From assembly GCF_003573695.1 (NCBI RefSeq), contig NC_039365.1:130535466-130599465 (forward strand): 64,000 bases of DNA, written 5' to 3'. The notes beneath the pieces are model-generated. The model had not been told where the DNA came from. It saw nothing but the letters and a program-made list of their open reading frames with translations, and ran no database searches. Positions 55,815 through 64,000 of the stretch are shown here, piece by piece. The position numbers were made by a program, and so were the translations under genes. How positions within the stretch are numbered: position 1 is the stretch's first letter; every line of letters starts with the position of its first letter. The DNA is from Papaver somniferum (Eukaryota; Streptophyta; Magnoliopsida; Ranunculales; Papaveraceae).

Positions 55815-56840
55815 ACTTGGATGAAACCATTTTCATCATGTACATTCTGGAAATTAAATATTTTTGGCCAGGGTGAAACTGGTTTCATCCTTCATATTCT
55901 GAAGAAAAAAGAATTCATCATGCACAAAGTCACAAAAACATTTTTGCCAGGATGAAACCAGTATCATCATGTATATTCTGCAAATGTACCCGGTTTCATC
56001 CTGCATATTCTGAGACAAGATTATGTGAAATTATTGACAACTCGAAGTATATGATAATTTAAGTAAAAAAATTGCATATTTAATTGATTTGCAATTATAA
56101 TACATGCATTCATTATTAAATTCAACGAAAGTTTTACAAACAAAAAACTTAAGTTTAAATTACATCAATAGGATTTGTAGTAACCTATTTTCTAAACAAC
56201 CTATTTTCTAAACAACCTACTGATGTCAACGGTTTTAGTTATCGTTCAATTTCAAGCAACTGCATATGTTATAAACTTCATTTAGTTTCTTTTTTTCTCC
56301 AACTTTTTCATTTATTTTTCCAACCACGTTAACATCGTGCATACTCCTTATGCTTGATTCACAATCCACGTTCACCTCATGCCTATTATTGGCTCTTACT
56401 TCAGCATTCTTCTTGCTTTTTCAACCTGCAACAATTTATATAGAAACTAGTTACCACCTTTTTTAAAGCTTTATAAAAACCACTTACATCGTATATTAAA
56501 GCTAGATGAAAACCAGTTACATCTTATGATATCACTGGATGAAAACTAGTTACATCCAGGGTGAAACTGGTTTCATTCTGCATATTCTGAAGAAAAAAAA
56601 ACAACAGATTTTTGGCCAGGGTGAAACTGGTTTCATTCTGCATATTCTGAAGAAGAAAAAAACAACAGATTTTTGTCCAGGGTGAAACTGGTTTCATTCT
56701 GCATATTCTGAAGAAAAAACAACAACAGATTTTTGGCCAGGGTGAAACTGGTTTCATTTTGCATATTATGACAAAAAAAAAATATCCACAAGAAAACACT
56801 CTAACGAAACTAATTTTGGATTGGATGAAACCAGTAACAT
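55815..56840. repeat. Hairpin repeat array built on TGAAACTGGTTTCA
   Basis: Dispersed copies at about 55819, 55870, 55951, 55988, 56532 and 56823, plus a tandem array of 60-61-bp units at 56557-56770 (four units, each GGGTGAAACTGGTTTCATT then CTGCATATTCTGAAGAA). The core TGAAAC and GTTTCA arms are separated by two bases. Minus-strand ORF 56524-56799 is a product of the tandem units. Confidence 0.85.
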
Positions 56841-57559
56841 CTTCTACTTTATTTTTGCATTCTTACAAACACCTGCTAAGCATGACTTCGATAATGGAGA
56901 ATTAGCTTCTGCTTGTGAATTTTTTGCTCATACAACACATTTAACCAAATGCAAACCATTTTCATAAAATATTTATAACCATTAAGTTCATTACACAACC
57001 AACTAAAACCAGTTAAATGAAACTAAAATTTGATCTAATTCAACGAATCAATCATGCATTACTGAAAATAAAATCAAAACAAAATTAGGGTTTCGAAAAC
57101 TTACGAGTTTTATGAGAGATTTCATGAAATCGATGGATTCAAATCCTAATTTGTATATAAATCTTTCATAATGGAGTTGGTGCTGGTGTTTTGAAGACGA
57201 CGGAGAAACCAAATTCAACGATGGTATCTTCAATTTCAACTACAACAATCGATGATACTGGATTAATTAGATGATGTCTACCAAGACGATAATACTATTG
57301 ATGTCGTTGTTGAAAAGCAGAAGATGGAGAAACCGATTTTAATGGTTTTGATGGAGAAACACAAATGGAGGAGGAAGAGAGACGACGGTAATGTACTGTA
57401 GGAAGGGTAGTTGCGTCCGTTTCAATTAAAAGATTCTCCTGTCCGTTTGACCCAGGCTGAAAGTGTACCGTCCATTTGACCCAGGAAAAGTACGCTTTTG
57501 GCTAAATAACCCATTTTATGTTTTTCTTTTGGATCCAGTACTTTGAATTGTTACGTTAG
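56841..57559. other. Flank of the hairpin array
   Basis: No gene is recognised. Two CC-containing motifs, TTTGACCCAGGCTGAAAGTG and TTTGACCCAGGAAAAGTACG, lie at about 57447 and 57475. A related ATTTCACCCAGGAAAAA lies at 53863 in inverted context, so these may be the borders of one large element covering 53.86-57.5 kb. Confidence 0.35.
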
Positions 57560-57898
57560 GTACAAATTTATTCTATATTGTAAATAACTCCTTTTTTTTA
57601 TCAAGCGATTTTTCTTTCTCTACGCCTTTTTCCTACTTGATGATCGATGATTGGATCCCTTAATAACTATAAATATCCAAACTTTATCAGTTTTCCACTC
57701 ATTTTTGATTTCACCATTATCTCAATATAATTTCCCTTAATTATTCATGGGTTATAGGCAGCCGTTTGCAATAATTGATCTAACAAAGGCTCTTTCGGAC
57801 CTTAATCTAAAATATGCAATTGTTTTTAATTTGACTAAATGAAAGACCTGGAAACTTTTTTCTTCGTTCGAAACGAAGCAAACCCTTATTCTTATTTC
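57560..57898. other. 3' side of the PMD element
   Basis: AT-rich, non-coding on both strands, with TATAAATATCC near 57668. No terminal inverted repeat was found at this end. Confidence 0.3.
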
Positions 57899-58492
57899 TC
57901 TATATTCTTTCTGCATCATCCGGAGTCATAATCATGTCGCCGAACGGGAGTAGAAAAGTCATTATTTCGGGCCAGAATCTTTCTCTAAAACCACAAACTG
58001 TCACAACATCATAGGTCTTCTGCAAAGCCTCGATTCTAGTCCATAACTCCGAAGCCTTTACCAAAGCTACCACATTCGGATGCTCTCTATCCAATAGCCA
58101 AAATTTTCCTTGTTGGTGTTTTAGTTTAAGGACGGTTTATCGGGAAACTACAAAGAATATAAAATTTTGGTTGTTACAATTAAATATTCATCATAAAATG
58201 AAAATAACATATATTAAGTTTGATTTATTACCTTTGTGGCATAGACCCTAGCATCCCATGATGACTGGTAACCAAACAAGAGGGATCTATCTTTTGGCTC
58301 ACCCTAAGGTCTCCCATTCTTCTTGGGAGGTAAAAACACCATAGCATCAATGATTTTTCTTGCCGTTTCTTTTGATGCATACTTCTTATTTTCCTTATTG
58401 TCCTCCTCCATTACAGATTTACCTTTATCAATAGCGGCACCACTTGTTTCGGCAAAGATTTCTTCTTCATTTGGGTCTCTTTCATATCTTTT

Positions 58493-58680
58493 AGTAACAC
58501 CAACTCCAACTTCACTTCCTCCAGTAACACCAACTCCAACTTCACTTCCTCCAGTAACAGCAAGTCCACCTTCACTTTCTCCATCTGTGGCAACTACAAC
58601 TTCAGTTCCTCCAGTAACAACAACTCCACCTTCACTTCCTCCACCCGTGGAAACTCCACCTTGACTTCCTACAGCAGTTC
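58493..58680 (-). repeat. Coding minisatellite, 30-bp units, TGGSEVGVGV-type decapeptide
   Basis: Units with ACACCAACTCCAACTTCACTT, or close variants, recur every 30 bp on the plus strand. On the minus strand they read TGGSEVGVGV, TGGSEGGVVV, DGESEGGLAV and similar. About six units are present; the first two are identical. Confidence 0.85.
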
Positions 58681-59189
58681 CAGCTCCAACTCCATTTTCT
58701 TGTGTTTGCACCCAATGGCTTTGTGTGACGATGTTGCGGAGTCGAGTCATTACAAGGTGTTACTTCGTGTGATCTTTTCTTCCTCTTTTCATTTGCTCTG
58801 TTCAAAGATAAACAAAAGCAAATAAGTAAAAACGGTTGGGAAATCTAGACATAACCAAGCCGTGACAACAAACACGACTGGGGAAAATTAACAGTTCCAT
58901 ACACAAAAAAAAATACGGATGGGATATTTAGTAATCGACCTAGACGTAAAACAAATAATGGCTAGGAAACATAATTTGCGGCTTGGTTACTCAAATTACA
59001 GATAGGAAAACCTATACGTGAAAGATACATATGGTTTAATTTTCAGCACAGTAACAGTTACACAAAAAACGGCTAGGAGACAAAACTTACGGTTAGGAAA
59101 TAAAATTACGGATAGAAAAAACCTAGACGTAAACATTACCGCTGAAAAAAATTCCAATACAGAAGAATATATGACTAGGAAAAACCTAG

Positions 59190-59375
59190 CGTAAACAACT
59201 TGTTGCGTCTAGGATTTCTGAACTATCGTACGCATCGCCTATTTTACGGCTGGGAGTTCTTAGAGATCCCAACCGTAAGACATATTTACGGCTGAGAGTT
59301 TTTATGATCTGAACCGTAAGACCTATTTATGGCTGGGAAAACAAGAACTCCCAGCCGTAAGCAGTTTCAGAAACT
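59190..59375. repeat. Hairpin repeats built on TTACGGCTGGGA
   Basis: Three consecutive inverted repeats lie in what would be the intron of the PMD gene: TTACGGCTGGGA with TCCCAACCGTAA (59253-59280), TTACGG with CCGTAA (59285-59320) and TTATGGCTGGGA with TCCCAGCCGTAA (59326-59360). Related single arms (GGCTAGGAAA, CCTAGACGTAA) extend upstream to about 58900. Confidence 0.75.
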
Positions 59376-59615
59376 GTTTTTTCAGGCCTAAATTTTTCGA
59401 AACCAACCGAACAATTATTCAAACGCTTAATTAAAGAGTGAGTTTTTCAATAGATACCTTATTGCAGTTATATTAGGATTCTCGGCGGCTGGTTTAGCTC
59501 CTTTATTCATTTCTTCTTGATCTTCAATTGATGAAGTTGATTTCTCCGCTTCAGGAGTAGGTGGATTCGACGATAATTTTCCTAGGTTTTCTTTTGTCTT
59601 CATGGTCTTATACAA

Positions 59616-59945
59616 TGAATTTTAATGATGACGATTTTCTCTTTGAATCGACGGTTAATCGTCTCAAACGGAAGAAGAAGAAGAAAAGAAAGAGAGGAGA
59701 AGAAAAAGGGAACCAGTGATTTCCGTTTATTCTTATTTTTATGATTTTCGGTTTTTTTAATTTTAATGATTTTAGTTTTTTTTTATTAGATTAATTAGTT
59801 GATTGAAGGGTAGAGGGTAATAAGTTAAAATGATTAAGGGTATTTTTAAACTTTTACATAAATGAGATCCATCCATATCCACGTTTTGGTTTTGATTATC
59901 ATTTTAAGCCCCCAATAACTCAGCCCCCTACAGCCCCAATAATCG
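59616..59945 (-). mobile_element. 5' end of the PMD element
   Basis: Upstream of the minus-strand start lies a purine run (GAAGAAGAAGAAGAAAAGAAA) and then AGCCCCCAATAACTCAGCCC (59910-59930). The reverse complement contains ATTGGGGGCT, similar to the termini of the element at 15980-17246. A relation between the two is suggested, not proven. Confidence 0.4.
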
Positions 59946-60824
59946 GATTCCTATGTTGCATGGACACGCCAAGAAAGATGATGTAACCGTGTCGGACACG
60001 CCACATCACCACATGTGGAAAAATTGACGTTGGACACTTTGCGGACACTAATTGGACGCTCTCGGACACACCATAAAAGATTCACTTTGGTTTGGAAAAT
60101 CAAAATAAACTAAATGTGATGCTGATTTATTCTCCTTTTAGTCAAAACCAAACATTATTCATGAAAAACTTTGTTATTATTATAATTTATTTAATTAGCA
60201 ATCAAGTATTGTAAAAATAAGAATAATTATTTTGTCGAGTAGATTGTTGTAAAATTTCATTTTAGTGGTGTGAATAATATATAAACATGTCCCTGTATCC
60301 CGTTTTTTTGAGATTTGACGTGCCCACATAACCATGTCATGTCATAATTGTGTCCCGTGTCAAGTAAAACTGTAAAAGTGTGAGTTGATCCCCTCCTTAA
60401 AACAAAATCAACCGAACATTTGGGAGGACAATGTGAAATAAATAATGGTAAGATCACAGACTGCAAGTTAAAACTCTTCGGAGCAGCATTACCAGCAAGT
60501 AGAAAGAAAGTTGCGGGAAGACCAATACAGAATGATCATTTTCTCTAGCGTACAAGAAATGCAATTTATCAACAACTACCTGCCTGCACCTGAAACCTAA
60601 ATTTATCCTACACAAGTAGGAAGACCAGTTTTACAGACCCAAACACAAGTATTCTTTTCCGAGTACTCTTGCAGTCTTACATCCCTCTATAAAAAGAATA
60701 GGGAAAAAAGAGAAAGGATATGAACAGAAATGTACACACTATAACTAGCTCATATGCAACAATATTCAGTAAAATACAACAAAAACATCAATGGGAACCT
60801 TTGTATTCAGGATATTCCCGTAAC
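59946..60824 (-). other. Flank and probable 3' UTR of the lipase gene
   Basis: 60480-60824 is probably 3' UTR of the minus-strand lipase. 59946-60470 contains GTGTCGGACACG-like inverted repeats (near 59980) and AT-rich sequence. No ORF of note. Confidence 0.4.
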
Positions 60825-63800
60825 CTAGGTTGATGATGAAGCCTCAGCAGCAATGTTGGAAGTAAATCTGTTAGTATCTCTTCTCTTGAGCTTATCTGAC
60901 TTTTGACTATGTTGTTGCTCAGATGGGTTAACCAAAAGCATGCGAGACATAACGTAAGCCAAGAGTTCCTCCCGATGTGAAAATGTGAAATCCAAATGAG
61001 CATATTCAAACTCGTTATACGAAGCTTCGACGGCAGAATCCTTCATCAACTTATAGTGCCTTTTGACCATGGTTGGCCGGATAACCCTATCTTTCTTACC
61101 GGCAACCAAATCAACTGGCACGTCGATAAGCTCATAATATTCACCCAGATCCAACGGCTCAGGTGCTCCATATTCATCCATATTGGCTGAGACACTCCCA
61201 TAATCAAACATTATGAACCTTCCTGCACGTTTCATCTGCGCCAAGTGAAGAGCAACATAAAATGAAACTCCTGGCATATCATTCATATTGTAATGGGGCA
61301 AACTCATCACCCCTACCCAGTTTGAACTGTCACCGCCAACAACATAACTCATGAGTGTCTGAACCAGGCCTCCAAGAGCAGGGTAGTTTTGAAAATCTCT
61401 AGCCAACTTGTTCAAAAGCATACGGAAAAACTTTGTTGGTATATATAATCCAGGCATAATGGGAGCTAAAAGGGGAGCCATCATGAGAAACAAGTATTCT
61501 GCTATTGCAAACACTGGATTGGAGTCTTCATGGAACCCTGCAGGAGATAGGAGGATCAACCTTGAGAGTCTATGTGGTTTCTCTTCAATTCGGCGTGTTA
61601 TGACATACATCAGTATCGCTGCACCTCCCAGACTGTGGCAAATTGCACAAATACTATGAGGCTGATCATCACTTGTTTCTTCTTCAATAGCAGGACTTGC
61701 TCTTAGTTCATGGGTTTTAACTTGATTAATCTTTTCTATCATTGCAGGTATATCTTGGGTTCCATGCTCGTTTACGGAGTATCTCCAGTACCTGCATTGG
61801 AAAAAAATTATGTCACACATATGTTTTTCTTTTTTTAAGGAAACCTTTACACCAGACTTAGTTTAGCCTAAACAATCTGTTGCAGGAAGAAAAACAAAAT
61901 TCAACAAAAAATAATCAATGACTAGCCACGTATAGTGTTTCAACTTTGGAAGTAACTAAACTGTCACGCCTAAAAGAATGAATATAACTTACTGTCTTGA
62001 AGAAAGGCCCTTATCAACATGTTCTCTAGAAACCAAACCACGAAAATTGCCGAGGAAAACATCATAACCTATAAAGGTTGGAGGATGTGAATAGTGTGTC
62101 TTCAGCTTCATGAAGAACGAGCAAGCTCATAAAAACTACATAAACAATCTGCAAAACAAAAGTACCTTGATCAAAGGCTGCAAATGCTGGAGAGCCAACT
62201 ACACCATTGGACACCCACCTGAAATCAAATTAACAAACCATAAGACACCCATGATATGAAAAAGAAAGTAGTATTGCTCATATTTACACAAATATAATAC
62301 AAACAGAACTGCACTAACCGACTAGCATTACACATCGAACAATCTGGTTAGTGAAACCTTACAACCAAAAAGGTAAATTAGTCATACCTCATTCTATGTT
62401 GTACTCAGGCCCTTTGCCTACTGCGAGCCATAAATTTTATTATCTATGTCAGGCATCCCAAAAGAAACCCTAGAGGCCAAGACTACATGAGTCTAGATTT
62501 TCCAATTGATTGGTTCAATAATATTACTTATTAGAAAGAAACATCACTATATGTTTGTCTAGAAAGAAAAAGGCAAGTCCCAGTTCTCCTCAGAAATTGT
62601 ATCCATAAATATAATGAGAGTAAATTTCAAATGCAGTATAGATCTGTAAACCTAAATTTGTGGTAGAACCATAGAAGTGCCACATAAATCGGGTAGCTAA
62701 ATTTGCATAGTAACTTATGCTTCCTAGTCCATCAAATGGACGACATGGAGTGCTGATTTTTTTAAGCACCAGACAAGGCCCTATATGGATGGAGTTTCAC
62801 TATGATTCAGAATTTAGACAAATCATAATTAAATAAAAGAAATGGTGCCTCACCCCATGGAAGAGTCCAGTATTCCATGCTGTAGATATACAGCCTTTCT
62901 TGAGTCACGCCTACACCAGGACATAAAGACAAACGTGATCAAAACACATCAGAATCAAATAATCAAAATAATGAGAAAACATGCAATTTTACTGATGCAT
63001 ACCTTGGAATTCTTTCCAAAAGAAGAACATATCCATCAGAAGTGACCACACGGATAGCTTGGTACGGGTACCTGAAATAAGTTTTAGTTGGAAATTAGGG
63101 TCAACACTTTACAAATATAATGTTTTGGATTTTATAATCATATAAAGTTTAGAAGTGGAACCATGCCCTTTATCTTTATGTGATTATAAAATATGAAACT
63201 TGATAATACTCGAAAAGCATACAGTCAGTTACACTTACCCAAGCTCTGTAATGACATCCTCGCATGTCCGCGCGTCAGTATTTAGAGACTGATGAAAAGT
63301 GGCTTGCCTTTCAGTTGGAGACGGGTCATTTTCTCCAAGAGTAGCAGTGGGAATCGACGTATCCAAATTACCATCAGGGTTGCCTCTGGTCCCACTTTCA
63401 TGAAAAGAAAACCATCCATAAAAAACACGGAAGGCTTCTGAAGGGGAAAGGAGACAATGTGCTGCCTTGTGTACAAAGTCGAATATTGTTTCAATAAATA
63501 TCTCAATGGCCAGCTGAAGGTCCTGGTTAAATATAAAAAGGAAGGAACATAAAAAGTATGAGAAAAGCCAAATTCAAGCCTTCTTTTATCAATTGATAAC
63601 TCAAATACATAAGAAGGCGTGCCAATCATTTCTAATTGACTGCAATATAAAAAAAAAAACTAAGGATATCAAATCAGCAAAGAATACAGGAAACATAAGA
63701 ACGAACCTCAATAACTCCACGCCTTCTATCAATCCTGCAGTGAACAACGTGGTCCTTGAAGAGGCTTGGCTTTCTGCCAGAATTTAAGCGCGGAGACGGG

Positions 63801-64000
63801 TGATGACTTCCCAGGGTTGCAGGGTTTGATGACCCACTTAACCCAGCTAAACGATAAAGATAAAATGGAATCCCCAGAAGAAATGTTACAGGCCACAGAA
63901 TCCAAGAAAACAACCATTTAAACCAGCTTGTATGATGTTTATCATACTTGTAACTGCTAGCACGAGATAGACGTGAAGAATGAGATAAAGGTGTAGAAGG
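60825..64000 (-). CDS. Alpha/beta-hydrolase lipase, 3' seven exons, runs off the window
   Basis: Exons: 64000-63707 (partial), 63522-63239, 63071-63003, 62910-62854, 62218-62166, 62068-61993 and 61791-60825. All have GT-AG borders and joining phases. The N-terminal part here has LSHSSRLSRASSYKYDKHHT and a membrane segment WILWPVTFLLGIPFYLYRLA. Then come the AB-hydrolase lipase domain (VVTSDGYVLLLERIPR, YLQHGILDSSMGWVSNG), HVDKGLSSRQYWRYSVNEHG, the nucleophile elbow CHSLGGAAILMYV, the acid region GKKDRVIRP and the His region YAHLDFTF. It resembles Arabidopsis At1g73920/At1g18460 lipases. It probably acts on acyl glycerols or phospholipids at a membrane, but substrates are not known to me. No damage was seen. 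Confidence 0.92.

Larger units (their letters stand above)
57899..59615 (-). pseudogene. Plant-mobile-domain (PMD) transposon-type gene, truncated
   Basis: Exons on the minus strand: 59603-59458 (MKTKENLGKLSSNPPTPEAE, then SSIEDQEEMNKG; donor GTATCTATTG), a middle exon 58750-about 58304 (TQSHWVQTQENGVGAG, a repeat domain, then SGAAIDKGKSVMEEDNKENK, ASKETARKIIDAMVFLPPKK) and a PMD part at 58130-57900 (DREHPNVVALVKASELWTRI, CGFRERFWPEIMTFLLPFGD, MTPDDAERI). PMD occurs in plant proteins such as MAIL1 and in many transposon-encoded proteins. The domain is cut off after the DDAERI block, so the gene is broken. The transposon assignment rests on context. Confidence 0.55.

Noticed and set aside
56524..56799. 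91-codon minus-strand ORF with MKPVSPW repeats
   Set aside because: Artefact of the 60-61-bp tandem repeat; no start context or domain.
60996..61659. Plus-strand ORFs over the lipase exon
   Set aside because: Shadows of the minus-strand lipase coding exon.

Overview
This is nuclear DNA of a flowering plant with a repeat-rich genome, almost certainly a eudicot. The evidence is spliced plant-type genes with GT-AG introns, Ty3-gypsy elements of the Athila and Tat lineages, Ty1-copia-type LTR elements primed by initiator tRNA-Met, RTE-type LINEs, a cytoplasmic 18S rRNA fragment and a nuclear copy of plastid ycf4. A poppy relative (Ranunculales) is only a guess; nothing in the window proves it.

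Four host genes are recognisable, all on the minus strand. (1) 12790-15654: a complete eight-exon plastid-type metallo-hydrolase (MBL fold, 332 codons). (2) 17373-20400: a BRO1-like-domain gene of the plant ALIX/Bro1-like family. It has an in-frame TGA at the end of one exon and a 704-bp TTA-flanked MITE in its last coding exon. (3) 20884-21285: a two-exon gene for a small single-pass membrane protein. (4) 60825 to beyond 64000: the 3' seven exons of an alpha/beta-hydrolase lipase. Everything else is mobile or transferred DNA.

Layout. 1-3725: two Athila elements, one on the minus strand inserted into the integrase gene of one on the plus strand. 4190-11693: a copia-type element (here Copia-1) with gag and a second coiled-coil ORF but no pol. 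12060-12500: a small TRIM with three LTR copies. 12790-21285: three host genes, interrupted by a TIR element (15980-17246) and the MITE (17446-18149). 21490-23942: a truncated rDNA fragment (ETS plus the first 1.33 kb of 18S) with a LINE tail inserted in the ETS. 23943-37452: a Tat-lineage Ty3-gypsy element with pol, a second RNase H and a spliced antisense gene. 37453-39900: an orphan copia-type LTR (LTR-3). 39901-53035: RTE LINEs, the first split by a second pol-less copia-type element, Copia-2 (41387-49836). 53244-53786: a full-length but dead ycf4. 54100-57500: a strongly skewed unidentified stretch and a hairpin repeat array. 57560-59945: a transposon-like gene with a plant mobile domain. 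60825-64000: the lipase.

Two patterns cut across these units. First, the three copia-type LTR families share a leader motif near the LTR end, but each has its own array of short palindromic motifs upstream of its TATA box. The two better-preserved elements also share an unusual gag plus coiled-coil-ORF, pol-less layout. Second, four unrelated non-autonomous units (16.4-17.0, 17.6-18.0, 55.8-56.8 and 59.2-59.4 kb) each carry a series of short hairpins whose stem sequence is private to that unit. These are the best candidates for undescribed biology here.
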